DNA of 64,000 bases, from NCBI RefSeq assembly GCF_900101745.1, contig NZ_FNAD01000019.1:1-64000 (forward strand), written 5' to 3'. The translations under genes and the position numbers were made by a program. Numbering within the stretch: position 1 is the first letter of the stretch; the number at the start of each line of letters is the position of its first letter. The DNA is from Glycomyces harbinensis (lineage in GTDB: Bacteria; Actinomycetota; Actinomycetes; Mycobacteriales; Micromonosporaceae). This document shows positions 1-8,606 of the stretch, piece after piece. Under the pieces are notes generated by a model. That model worked only from the letters and a program-made list of their open reading frames with translations, did no database searches and had not been told where the DNA came from.

Positions 1-267
1 CTCGGACAGCAAGCGACGATGGAGCCGGTCCCAGACTCCGGCCTCGCACCAGCGGCGGAACCGCCTCCAGCAGGTGATGCCGGATCCGAAGCCGAGTTCA
101 GGTGGCAGGTGCTTCCAGTTGATCCCGGTATAGAGCACGAACAGGACGCCTTGCAGGCACTTCCGGTCATCCAACGGCACCGGACCACGTGACCCGGGGC
201 GATGCTCAGGCAACAGCGCCGCGATCCGCGCCCACAGGCCTTCATCAATCTCCCAAGGCTTCGCCAT
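1..267 (-). CDS. IS5-family transposase, N-terminal fragment (continues beyond window)
   Basis: The frame starts at an ATG (267) and stays open for 89 codons to the window edge. The encoded N-terminus begins MAKPWEIDEGLWARIAALLP and continues with LDDRKCLQGVLFVLYTG and a WKHLPPE motif. This is the DUF4096-type N-terminal domain of small IS5-group transposases. A tryptophan- and arginine-rich stretch (CWRRFRRW, about residues 66-73) follows, as is usual before the DDE catalytic domain. The catalytic domain is outside the window, so activity cannot be judged. These proteins are often split over two frames joined by frameshifting; the fragment visible here is intact. Confidence 0.8.
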   Translation of the reverse strand, partial: MAKPWEIDEGLWARIAALLPEHRPGSRGPVPLDDRKCLQGVLFVLYTGINWKHLPPELGFGSGITCWRRFRRWCEAGVWDRLHRRLLSE

Positions 268-341
268 GCCCGTTCAACGAGCAAACCCGAAACCCTGCAC
301 CGGACAACCAGTCCGATCGCCAACGAACTTGAAACCAGTTC
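1..341 (-). mobile_element. 5' end of an IS5-family insertion sequence, cut by the window edge
   Basis: This is one end of an insertion sequence. It holds the first 89 codons of the transposase (1-267) and about 74 bp of non-coding terminal sequence. The outer end probably lies at the GAACTGGTTTCAAG stretch read on the minus strand from about position 341. The next three plus-strand bases, TTA at 342-344, are the stop codon of the neighbouring gene and may be part of a target duplication. The other end lies outside the window, so the inverted repeat and the duplication cannot be confirmed. Family assignment rests on the transposase fragment. Confidence 0.7.
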
Positions 342-2378
342 TTAGAGAGTAGGAGGCGGTGGGGGCGATCCCAGACGCAGGCCTCCCGCCGGCGGCCGAA
401 CCGGCGCGAAGCGGATGGTGTATTCCAACGCGGTGCCGAACGGCAGGAGAAGCATGTGCTGGCGTCGGGAGGCGTCCTTGAAGTAGGTCTGCGTCTTCGG
501 CACCAGCCGAACCAGCAGTGTCGTGTTCCACTTGATGACCACATCGGTGTTCCCGCGACGGACGCGCAGCCCGGTGCCTTCACCGGAGACGTCGACGCCC
601 GGGACCCACTCGGTCTCCCTCGCACCGAGCAACGTCAGTCGGTCATCACTGCGCAGGACGAAGGGCAGGCGCTCGGTCGAATGCTCACGCGCCGTCACCT
701 TGATCCGGAGGGCGTCCGCACGGAACTGGGCGTCCTTGGTCAGTCGGCCGTCCAGCGGTGCGTAGCGGACGCCGAGGCTCACGGCCGTGTTCACCTCGTC
801 CAGTGCGAGCTCGTCGTTCCGCGCCGGATCGCCCTCGAAGTAGCGGGCGGCCAGGTTCCCGTTGGAGTCGATGCTGGTGTACTGGTTGGAGCGGTGGGTG
901 CCCCAGCAGTTCTCCACGCCGTTGTTCGAGCCGTACAACACCATCCCGGCATCCGGATGCCAGAGGAAGCTCAAGCCGGCCTGCACCCGCGATGTGGGGC
1001 GAGTGCCGAAGAAGCCGCCGAAGTAGTACTTCGGCTTGCGGACGAAGAGGTGCTGCTGTCCGCGGGGATCGGTGCGGAACTCCACGAAGTCGTCCGAGGC
1101 CAGGTAGGGCATGGTGCTGATGGCGGCGTTCTTCTTGGCACGGGTGGGGAACCCCTCCGGGTAGGTGGACAGGCGCACCACCTGAGGATCGGTCCCAGCG
1201 GCGGGCGGCGGGGCGACCGGCGCGGTCGATGCCGCCCAGGCGGCCCTCAGCGCCGCCTTGTCCTCTCGTGACGTCGTGAAGGCGGCGGAGATCGGGATGC
1301 TGGATGTCCACAGCGCGTTGATATCGGCCTTGTAGCTGTCGTCCTTCACGTCGTCGAGGATGAAAAGTGATGTGCGCGAAGAGGTCGCGACGTTGCAGAA
1401 CCAGCCCGCGCCGTCGGGTTCACGAACGAAGTTGTACCGGACCCACTCGAAGTAGCGTTCTTGCAGTCGCTTGACGACGGGCGAGCCGGTGGTCTCGTAC
1501 AGTGCGGCCAGGTCGGGCGTCATGACGCCGACCGAGTAGCCGAAGTCGTTGCCGTTCTGCTCGTAGAAGTAGCCGACGGGGCTCAGGCCGTCACGGGCGA
1601 GCACGTCGATCCGCTCGTTCAGCCGGTCTGCCAGTGTGGGATCGCCGAGCAGCGGCAGCGCCTCTGCGATTCCGAGCAGCCCACCGGCGACTTGGTTGGT
1701 GTACGGGATGGGGTTCGACCAGACGGTCGGATTGGCGGGATCCAGGAACCAGTCCGCGGCGGTGCGGAGCGCGGTGATGATGTCGGCCTGAGTATCGGGC
1801 AGGGCGTCGGCACGTTGGAGCTCGATGAGCGTGACGGTGAGGAAGCCGAGCGCGAACGCGGTGGCGGGCCGCGACAGTTCTCCGGCCGAGTACTCCGGCC
1901 AGCACCCCTGCGGCTTCTGCAGTCTGAGGTAGTGGCCGATGGCGGCGTCCAGGCGCGCCAGCAGTGCCGGATCCCCCGCGTAGGGGTTCCAGCTGCGGGT
2001 GTTCGCGTGGAACCACGAGAGCGTGAAGACGTTCTCCTGCACTCGGGCGTTGAAGGTCGGCGCCGGCGATCGCCAGAACCCGCCCCGCATGAACCCGTAG
2101 GTGTCCGGATCCGCGTCCTCCACACCGTTGGCCAGCGGGGCCAGCACTGCCAGGTAGGGAGCCAGACGTTGTTCGGCCGCAGCGAAGAGCGCGCGATCGG
2201 GGGCGCCCGCCGGCAGCGGCGCGACGTCGGCCAGCGGCCCCGCGGCAGCAGCCGTGGCCGCGGACGGTGGCGTGTTCAGCGCCAGTGCAAATGCCACGGT
2301 TCCCGTGGCCATGCCGATGAGGGCTTGCCTGCGGGTCGTCGACGAGCGAAACACTGACGGGACGGACTGATCTTCCAT
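342..2378 (-). CDS. Tat-exported protein, probable polysaccharide lyase/glycosidase-like
   Basis: A 678-residue protein with a twin-arginine signal near the N-terminus (T-R16-R17-Q-A-L, a hydrophobic stretch, then an Ala-rich cleavage region around residues 35-48), so it is probably exported folded. The first half is rich in aromatic helices and looks like an alpha/alpha barrel (WF, RW and QKPQGCWPEYS segments). The second half looks beta-rich (YYFGGFF, SFLWHPDAGM, ENCWGTH). This layout resembles heparinase-like polysaccharide lyases, but I cannot assign a family and saw no defined catalytic set. ATG 2378 is chosen because AGGAGG (2385-2390) sits 6 nt upstream; a TTG at 2384 would be too close. 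It is the last gene of the sugar operon. The reading frame stops exactly at the IS boundary, so the native C-terminus (now a proline run, PPPPPTL) may have been altered. Confidence 0.55.
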   Translation of the reverse strand: MEDQSVPSVFRSSTTRRQALIGMATGTVAFALALNTPPSAATAAAAGPLADVAPLPAGAPDRALFAAAEQRLAPYLAVLAPLANGVEDADPDTYGFMRGGFWRSPAPTFNARVQENVFTLSWFHANTRSWNPYAGDPALLARLDAAIGHYLRLQKPQGCWPEYSAGELSRPATAFALGFLTVTLIELQRADALPDTQADIITALRTAADWFLDPANPTVWSNPIPYTNQVAGGLLGIAEALPLLGDPTLADRLNERIDVLARDGLSPVGYFYEQNGNDFGYSVGVMTPDLAALYETTGSPVVKRLQERYFEWVRYNFVREPDGAGWFCNVATSSRTSLFILDDVKDDSYKADINALWTSSIPISAAFTTSREDKAALRAAWAASTAPVAPPPAAGTDPQVVRLSTYPEGFPTRAKKNAAISTMPYLASDDFVEFRTDPRGQQHLFVRKPKYYFGGFFGTRPTSRVQAGLSFLWHPDAGMVLYGSNNGVENCWGTHRSNQYTSIDSNGNLAARYFEGDPARNDELALDEVNTAVSLGVRYAPLDGRLTKDAQFRADALRIKVTAREHSTERLPFVLRSDDRLTLLGARETEWVPGVDVSGEGTGLRVRRGNTDVVIKWNTTLLVRLVPKTQTYFKDASRRQHMLLLPFGTALEYTIRFAPVRPPAGGLRLGSPPPPPTL

Positions 2379-2474
2379 GATCAACCTCCTAGAGGGTGGG
2401 GGTGCATCGATTGGGTCGTTACGGTGTTGTGCCGGGCAAGGGTCGTGCGGGGTGCGGTCTCCAAACCCGGTCGC

Positions 2475-4955
2475 TCAGCCGCGTTCCGGGCCGGGGGAGG
2501 CCAACTGGTTCGCGGACCGGAGCACGTCCGGGGCCACAAGGGTTTCGAGATCGAGTGCTGCGTCGCTTTCGATCCGCAGCTTCACGTGTTCCCCGGGCAG
2601 CAGCGTGTTGAGAGCGTCGTCGACGAACCCGGCGGGGTCGAGCTTGTCGATCAGGAGCGTGAGATCGCGGATCAGTGTCCGGGCCCGGACGGTCAGTTCA
2701 TACCCCTCTGGAACCCGGATCGCCTGGGCGTCGAACGTCGCCGGCTCGCTGTCTCGGTACTCGGCGAAGAACCAGAGGTCTCGGGTCCCGTGAAGGGATG
2801 CGACGACCAGTTCCCGTTCGGGAGCGAGGGCGGTGCCGATCTCGCGCGGGATCGGGACCCGCTGGGCGCCGCGGGGTTCGACGGCGACCGGCACCGCGGT
2901 ACCCGCCAGAACGACGCCGTCGTAGTCTCTGCGCTCTAGGAGCAGCTCGCCGGTCCATCGCCGGTCGGTGTCGTTGAGTATCGACGCCTCGAGACCGTCC
3001 GGGGCGGGCTGGTCGGTGAGCAGCCGTTCCCGGTTGACGTGCCGCAGCGCGTACAGCAGCGGCTTCGGGCGCCCGTCGCCGTCGACGGCCGACCACGAGG
3101 TCACCGGCCAGCTGTCGTTGAGCTGCCAGACGATGTTGCCGGAGCAGACCGGTGCACGGGAGCGGAACCACCCGATGCCGGTGCGGACGGCGTTCGCCTG
3201 GTTGAGCTGCATCGCCCAGTGCCAATCCGACATGTCGTTCGGCAGTCGCAGATGTGGGAGCAACCCGTCGGTGAGCTTGTCGTTGCCGCCGACCGCCTTC
3301 TGATGGACGATCATGCCCGGCGATTCCGGGGTGAGCGGGTCGTCGGAGATCGCGCGTGTCAGCGTCGCCCAGGTCGGTGGGGCCTGCCAGCCGAACTCGG
3401 CCACGAACCGCGGCGTGTAGTCCCGATAGGCCGTGTAGTCCTTCTCGTTCCACACGTCCCAGATGTGCATCGTGCCTTGATGCGGATCGTTGTGATCCGG
3501 GTCGTCGCCCAGTCCGCTGCCTGCCGGGGTGAAAGGGCTTCCAGGCGTATATCCGATCTGCGGTGCGAGGTCGGCGACGATCCTCGGCAGCAGATCGTAG
3601 TAGTACCAGGCGCCCCAGGTGGCGCCGTCCAGCCGGGAGAGGTACCCCCATTCGTGCAGACCCCAGAGGTTCTCGTTGTTGCCGTTGAAGATCACCAGCG
3701 ACGGATGCCAGGCGAGTCGGGTGACCGCCTCCCGTGCTTCGGCTTCGACCTCACTGCGCAGTGGTTCGTCTTCGGCATAGGCCGCGCACGCGAACAGGAA
3801 GTCCTGCATCACCAGGATCCCCCTCTCGTCGCAGAGGTCGTAGAAGTCGTCGGACTCGTAGATGCCCCCGCCCCAGACGCGCAGCAGGTTCAGTCCACCG
3901 AACTCGGCCTGGCCGATCCGGGTCGCGTAGCGGTCGCGGGTCACGCGATGCGGGAAGGCGTCGTCCGGGATCCAGTTGGCACCGCGCACCTCGATTCGAC
4001 GGCCGTTGACTCGCAGAGTGAAGGGGGTGCCGTGATCGTCGGGCGTCGTGTCGAGGCGGACGGTGCGGAACCCGATGCGGTGGTTGCGATCGTCCAGCAC
4101 GGTCTCGCCTGCGGGGTCGCTGAGGTCGAGCAGCGCGACATGGACGTCGTAGAGCGTCGGATCACCATGTCCCCGCGGCCACCACAACTGCACGTCGGGG
4201 ATCTCGGCTTCGACCACGGTGCGATCGGTGTCCGTGCCGAGCTCGGCGCGAGTCGTACGGTCGCCGACCGTGACGGCGACGGCGAGGCGGCGGTCTCGGT
4301 CGGTGCGGTCGACCTCGACGTGCAGGGCGACGTGTCCGCGGGGGCCGTCGACGCGTGTCACGGGGCGCACGTCGTTCAGCCGCGCGGTCCATCGCCCCAC
4401 CCGCACCGGACGCCAGATGCCGACGCTCGCCGTGTCAATGCCCCAGTCCCACCCGAAGCTGGAGGCCATCTTGCGCAGCGCGTTGAACGGGTGCGGATTG
4501 ACGTGCGGGCGGTATCCCAGTTCCAGCGAGCGTCGATCGGCCTCCCGAACCGGCGACTCGAGGTCGACCTCCAGCAGGTTCGGCCCGTGCCGGGCGGCGT
4601 CGCGGATGTCGTACCGGTAGCTGCGGTGCATGTTCTCGGAGCGGCCCAGTTCCTTGCCGTTCAGTCGGACCGCGGCGACAGTGTCGATGCCCTCGAAGAC
4701 GAGGTCCAGTCCCGGGCCGAGGTCATCCAGATCGAACGCGGTGCGGTACCGCCAGCGCGACCGGCCGATCCATCGCTGCGCGGCCTCCTGATCGTCCAGG
4801 TACGGGTCCTCGATGCATCCGGCGGCGTGCAACGCCGTGTGCACGGTGCCGGGAACCTCTGCCGGGACCTGCGCGACAGGCATGCCGGCCGGCGTGAGTC
4901 CATCCAGGTGGGCCAGGGTCCAGCCGTCTCGGAGGTCGGTTCGCTGCATCTTCAT
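2475..4955 (-). CDS. GH2-family beta-mannosidase-like glycoside hydrolase
   Basis: An 826-residue cytoplasmic glycosidase with no signal peptide, expected to remove terminal beta-mannosyl (or related) residues from imported oligosaccharides. Domains in order are the GH2 sugar-binding domain (about 1-180, with SSFGWDWG), an immunoglobulin-like domain (about 190-300) and a TIM barrel (about 300-600) with LLRVWGGGIYE. The acid/base is E428 in NGNNEN and the nucleophile is E520 in FVAEFGWQ. These motifs are typical of the beta-mannosidase branch, and the length is normal for it. Between its start and the upstream FAD oxidoreductase gene lie 76 bp, containing a possible coupled mini-frame. The sugar-transport neighbours support a role in oligosaccharide catabolism. 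The exact substrate is inferred; exo-beta-glucosaminidase or beta-galactosidase activity cannot be excluded. Confidence 0.85.
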   Translation of the reverse strand: MKMQRTDLRDGWTLAHLDGLTPAGMPVAQVPAEVPGTVHTALHAAGCIEDPYLDDQEAAQRWIGRSRWRYRTAFDLDDLGPGLDLVFEGIDTVAAVRLNGKELGRSENMHRSYRYDIRDAARHGPNLLEVDLESPVREADRRSLELGYRPHVNPHPFNALRKMASSFGWDWGIDTASVGIWRPVRVGRWTARLNDVRPVTRVDGPRGHVALHVEVDRTDRDRRLAVAVTVGDRTTRAELGTDTDRTVVEAEIPDVQLWWPRGHGDPTLYDVHVALLDLSDPAGETVLDDRNHRIGFRTVRLDTTPDDHGTPFTLRVNGRRIEVRGANWIPDDAFPHRVTRDRYATRIGQAEFGGLNLLRVWGGGIYESDDFYDLCDERGILVMQDFLFACAAYAEDEPLRSEVEAEAREAVTRLAWHPSLVIFNGNNENLWGLHEWGYLSRLDGATWGAWYYYDLLPRIVADLAPQIGYTPGSPFTPAGSGLGDDPDHNDPHQGTMHIWDVWNEKDYTAYRDYTPRFVAEFGWQAPPTWATLTRAISDDPLTPESPGMIVHQKAVGGNDKLTDGLLPHLRLPNDMSDWHWAMQLNQANAVRTGIGWFRSRAPVCSGNIVWQLNDSWPVTSWSAVDGDGRPKPLLYALRHVNRERLLTDQPAPDGLEASILNDTDRRWTGELLLERRDYDGVVLAGTAVPVAVEPRGAQRVPIPREIGTALAPERELVVASLHGTRDLWFFAEYRDSEPATFDAQAIRVPEGYELTVRARTLIRDLTLLIDKLDPAGFVDDALNTLLPGEHVKLRIESDAALDLETLVAPDVLRSANQLASPGPERG

Positions 4956-5025
4956 GACGTGCTTCTTCCTTTGTCGCGGTCGAAGACGGCGCGGTACGGA
5001 CGCGTGCAGTAGTGCTCGGTGAGCA
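4952..5025 (-). CDS. Possible 24-residue coupled mini-ORF ahead of the GH2 gene
   Basis: A short frame (begins MLTEHYCTRPYRAVF) runs from ATG 5025 to a TGA that overlaps the GH2 start codon as ATGA. The overlap would allow translational coupling. I see no good ribosome binding site in front of it. It may equally be non-coding spacer or a relic of a longer gene. No family is recognised. Confidence 0.2.
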
Positions 5026-5031
5026 TTGCCG

Positions 5032-6702
5032 CTACACCGAGACTTGCGGGTGCGCCGGAGCCTCGGCGACAGCGTTCGTCGGAACGCGGTCGAACGCGGG
5101 TCCGCCGGTACGGATCTCCTCCGGCCACGCGAGCGTCACCCCGAGGTCGTCGGTGAGGACGCGCTGCAACTGCGCGAGCTGCTGCGGGTCCTCTCGGATC
5201 TGCGCCGGGTTCAGCCCGGTCGCCACGACCCGTGCGGTGAGGGCGCCGACGGCTTCGCCGATCGACCATTCGACCGGGTGCAGCCGGTAGGCGCCGTTGG
5301 TGATGTGGGTGGTGCCGATGTTCTTGTTCGCGGCGACGAAGTTGTCGGCGTCCGCCGGGATCAGGGCGCCGAGGGGGATCTGGAACGGGAAGCAGTCGAT
5401 GTCGACGTAGTTGCGTCCAGACGTGCTGGGGTGCAGGTCGATCCGGTAGTAGCCGGTGCCGACGCTGTCTGCGAAGATCTCGCTTCCCGCGTCGACACCG
5501 CGCATCTGGCGGCCGATGTGCCCCTCGGTGACGGTGAACAGCGCACGGATGCGCCGCGACTCCCGGACGTACACCTCCTTCGCGAATCCGTCGGCGGTAC
5601 CGGTGACGTCACCGCGGGGACGCAGCTCCGGGTAGCCGGTCCCTCCGTCGTGGCGGGGTGCCTCGGTCTGCATCCAGTACAGGAAACTGCGGGTCAGGGA
5701 TCGTGCGCCCTCCAGCGCCCGCTCGCGCTCCTCCGGGCTCACACCGTGCAGCGGCAGCTCCCAGTAGTCGATCTGCGGCCAGTTCACCAGAGTGATCTCC
5801 CCACCGGTGAACGACGCGTCCAACATGTGCCTGGACAGCATCCGCCGGTACTGCCAGAGGTCCTCGGCGCGCGTGTGGATCGCCTGCTCGGGAGACTGCG
5901 CGAACAGCGGACGCACCCGCGGCTGGAGGGTCTCGGGGACGACGTCCGTCCACGACAGCTGGGAGCCGGGCCAGCGGGGGTCGCTGGTCTCCCGCCAGTG
6001 GTCGTAGTCGTCGGGCCGGGCGATCGTGTGGTCCTCCCCCGGCCGAAACTCCAGGGCGACGCACCAGCTGACCGCCTGCTGGTCGAGGGTGTCGGCGACG
6101 TCGGGGGCGTGCAGTTCCCCCGTCTCGTCCCGCCCTTCGGCACCGATGACGACCGGGAGCCCTGCCGGCTCGATGAGATCGCCCTCCTCCGTGGCGTCGG
6201 CGACCACAATCGCGTGCACCTCGATCCGATCACCGCTCGGCCCGCTCAGTGTCACCGCAGTGATTCGTCGGCTTTCTCGGAGAATCTCGATCACGGTGTG
6301 CTCACGCAGTACCGTGATCGCTCCGGAGGCGATGTGCGCGGAGAGGGTCTCCTCCATCGCCAGGGCGCCCACCCGCGGCTCATGGCAGAGGCGAGAGACG
6401 AAGCCCATCCCCGGGTTGAGGTGCTCGATGTCGGCGGCCTGCTTCGTAAGGGGGTACGCACGGCGGTAGTGGCCGCGGATCGTCTCCCGCAACGCCCGAT
6501 AGCTGGGCGAGGTCAGGGAGGTCTCGATCCACTGGTGCTCGTCGGGCGGCACGGCCTGTGTGGACAACTGCCCGCCGAGCCAAGTCGAACGCTCGGCGAG
6601 GACGACGCGGAGTCCGAGCTTCGCGGCGGTCAACGCCGCCGCGACGCCTCCGAGCCCCCCGCCGACGACGAGGAGATCGGTGGAGATGGCACTGGTATGC
6701 AC
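5032..6702 (-). CDS. FAD-dependent oxidoreductase (FAD_oxidored family)
   Basis: A 556-residue flavoprotein. A Rossmann FAD-binding motif G14-G-G-L-G-G19 follows the first beta strand, with an acidic residue after the second strand (VVLAERS), and a C-terminal FAD motif region includes FVAANKNIGTTHITNGAYRLHP. This is the FAD_oxidored family (succinate-dehydrogenase/thioredoxin-reductase-like fold) often found in sugar operons of soil actinobacteria with no defined substrate. Start GTG 6702 is supported by GAAAGGAAA upstream. It sits 30 bp after the permease gene and so probably shares its mRNA. It may oxidise a sugar or sugar derivative brought in by the transporter; that is inference from context only. 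Confidence 0.75.
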   Translation of the reverse strand: MHTSAISTDLLVVGGGLGGVAAALTAAKLGLRVVLAERSTWLGGQLSTQAVPPDEHQWIETSLTSPSYRALRETIRGHYRRAYPLTKQAADIEHLNPGMGFVSRLCHEPRVGALAMEETLSAHIASGAITVLREHTVIEILRESRRITAVTLSGPSGDRIEVHAIVVADATEEGDLIEPAGLPVVIGAEGRDETGELHAPDVADTLDQQAVSWCVALEFRPGEDHTIARPDDYDHWRETSDPRWPGSQLSWTDVVPETLQPRVRPLFAQSPEQAIHTRAEDLWQYRRMLSRHMLDASFTGGEITLVNWPQIDYWELPLHGVSPEERERALEGARSLTRSFLYWMQTEAPRHDGGTGYPELRPRGDVTGTADGFAKEVYVRESRRIRALFTVTEGHIGRQMRGVDAGSEIFADSVGTGYYRIDLHPSTSGRNYVDIDCFPFQIPLGALIPADADNFVAANKNIGTTHITNGAYRLHPVEWSIGEAVGALTARVVATGLNPAQIREDPQQLAQLQRVLTDDLGVTLAWPEEIRTGGPAFDRVPTNAVAEAPAHPQVSV

Positions 6703-6732
6703 AAGGTTTCCTTTCGGGAGGAATCGGACCGG

Positions 6733-7638
6733 TCAGCCCTTGACGCTGCCGTCGGCAAGTCCGGACACGAAGGCGCGTTGGTTGAACAGGAAGAGGATGA
6801 CGACCGGGATCGTCGCGATGACAGCGCCGGCCATCAGCGGGCCGTACTGGATGTTGCCGCTGGCGAGGAACCGGGCGAGCGCCAATTGCACGGTTTGGGA
6901 GCTTTCCGTGTTGGTCACGACCAGCGGCCAGAGGAAGTCGTCCCACACTCCGACGAAGGAGAAGATCGCGACGACGGCGACCAGCGGTTTCGCCAGCGGC
7001 AGGTAGACGGAGCGGAAGATGCGCCACTCACTGGCACCGTCGATTCGAGCGGCCTCCGCGAGCTCCGGGGGCGAGGTGCTGAAGTACTGCCGGGCGAGAA
7101 AGATGTTCATCGGCAGGATCAGGTAGGGGAGCATGACGCCGACCAGGGTGTCGAGGAGTCCGCTGCCGCCCTGCCCGAGGATGTCGTTGCCTCCCGCCAG
7201 CGGTATCCCGCGCGCCATCAGGAACAGAGGTATGAGGGTCACGGAGACGGGGATCGCCGTGGTGGCGAGGATCCCGAGGAAGATCCCGAAGCTGCCTGGG
7301 AAGGGCATGAGCGCGAACGCGTAGCCGGCGAGAACCGAGAACACGCAGTTGCATGCCACGACGGCGACGGCGACGAGCAGCGAGTTGAACATGGCCCGCC
7401 CGAGGTTCGCGTCGATCCACGCCGTGCCGAAGTTCTCCAAGGTGGGATTGGCGGGGATCAGCGAAACCGAGCCGAATGCCTCATGGTTCGGGGTGAACGC
7501 CAGGCTGATCATCCAGACGAAGGGTATGACCACCAAGAACGACAGGATGTAGAGGAAGATCATCGCCGGCACCTGCGACGTGCCCTTGATCCTCCTCGTG
7601 CGCGGCGACGTCATGGCCGCCGATCGGGTGCCTGTCAC
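6733..7638 (-). CDS. Carbohydrate ABC transporter permease (MalG/LacG-type)
   Basis: A 301-residue inner-membrane permease of the binding-protein-dependent CUT1 sugar importers. It has about six hydrophobic segments, and the cytoplasmic EAA loop reads ELAEAARIDGASEWRIFRSV, which docks the ATPase subunit. GTG 7638 is preferred because GGGAGG stands 5 nt upstream and the codon overlaps the preceding permease stop as GTGA, giving translational coupling. ATG 7614 is a possible internal alternative. It pairs with the upstream MalF-type permease. No ATP-binding subunit gene is in the operon. Confidence 0.9.
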   Translation of the reverse strand: MTGTRSAAMTSPRTRRIKGTSQVPAMIFLYILSFLVVIPFVWMISLAFTPNHEAFGSVSLIPANPTLENFGTAWIDANLGRAMFNSLLVAVAVVACNCVFSVLAGYAFALMPFPGSFGIFLGILATTAIPVSVTLIPLFLMARGIPLAGGNDILGQGGSGLLDTLVGVMLPYLILPMNIFLARQYFSTSPPELAEAARIDGASEWRIFRSVYLPLAKPLVAVVAIFSFVGVWDDFLWPLVVTNTESSQTVQLALARFLASGNIQYGPLMAGAVIATIPVVILFLFNQRAFVSGLADGSVKG

Positions 7639-8594
7639 TTCTGCCTCCCCACAAGCGAACGGACGGAGAGCACGGAGAACCCGACGATGAACGCGAAGAG
7701 CACGAACGCCATCGCCGACGCCGATCCGAACTGGTTGTACTGGAACGCCTCGGTGTAGATCAGGAAGTTCACGGTCGTCGTCGACCCCAGAGGCCCGCCC
7801 TTGGTGAGGACGTAGACCTCGGCGAAGCCCTGCGCAAGGAAGATGATGTCCATGACCACGACATACACGAGCATCGGCCGCAGCCCCGGCAGCGTCACGT
7901 AGCGGAAGGTCTTCCATCGACCGGCACCGTCGACGCGAGCCGCCTCGTACAGGTCGCGGGGGATGGACTGGAGCCCTGCCAGCAACAGCACCATGTTGCT
8001 GCCGAGCGCCTTCCAGATCCGCATGCCGGACACGGCGTTGAGGGCGGTGTCGGCATCCAGCAGCCACGTCTGCGGAGAAAAGTCGAACCTGGTGAGGATG
8101 TCGTTGAACAGGCCGCTCGGGGAGTACATCCACAGCCAGACCATGCTCACGACGGTGAGGGAGACGATGTGCGGAAGGTAGAGCGCGGAACGGAACAGGC
8201 CCACTCCGCGGAACGGTCGGTTCACCAACAGCGCGAGAACGAGGGCGATCACGACGGTCGCCGGCAGCACCTGCAGCACGTACCGACCGGTCATCAGCAG
8301 TGCCTTGCCGAACTCGGGGTCGCCGACGAGTTCGGCGTAGTTGTCGAGACCGGTGAACTCGGGCCCGCCTCGGCGGATGGGGTTGTACTCGGTGAAGCTG
8401 AGGACGAACCCGTAGACGACGGGGATCATCTGGAAGATCAGGATGTACAGGCCCGCTGGAAGCACGAACAGCAGGCCGACGATCTGGATGCGGCTCCAGC
8501 GGCGGGGTCGCCGTCCTGACGCCGGGGGGCTGGGTACGCCCCCCACGGGCGAGGTCGTCGCCTCGCCCATGGGGGACGGTGTGCTTGTCGACAC
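7635..8594 (-). CDS. Carbohydrate ABC transporter permease (MalF/LacF-type)
   Basis: A 319-residue membrane protein with a Ser/Pro-rich cytoplasmic N-terminus of about 30 residues and then about six transmembrane helices. The EAA loop reads LYEAARVDGAGRWKTFRYV, diagnostic of ABC importer permeases. It would form the heterodimeric channel with the overlapping downstream permease. GTG 8594 is used because AGGAG lies about 10 nt upstream. It starts only 12 bp after the solute-binding-protein gene, so one mRNA is likely. Confidence 0.9.
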   Translation of the reverse strand: MSTSTPSPMGEATTSPVGGVPSPPASGRRPRRWSRIQIVGLLFVLPAGLYILIFQMIPVVYGFVLSFTEYNPIRRGGPEFTGLDNYAELVGDPEFGKALLMTGRYVLQVLPATVVIALVLALLVNRPFRGVGLFRSALYLPHIVSLTVVSMVWLWMYSPSGLFNDILTRFDFSPQTWLLDADTALNAVSGMRIWKALGSNMVLLLAGLQSIPRDLYEAARVDGAGRWKTFRYVTLPGLRPMLVYVVVMDIIFLAQGFAEVYVLTKGGPLGSTTTVNFLIYTEAFQYNQFGSASAMAFVLFAFIVGFSVLSVRSLVGRQK

Positions 8595-8606
8595 GACGAG
8601 AAGCTC

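Noticed and set aside
5026..7758. 910-codon open frame on the plus strand opposite the FAD oxidoreductase and permease genes
   Set aside because: It is antisense to genes with clear family motifs and is low-complexity Arg/Gly/Asp-rich, the usual shadow of high-GC coding sequence.
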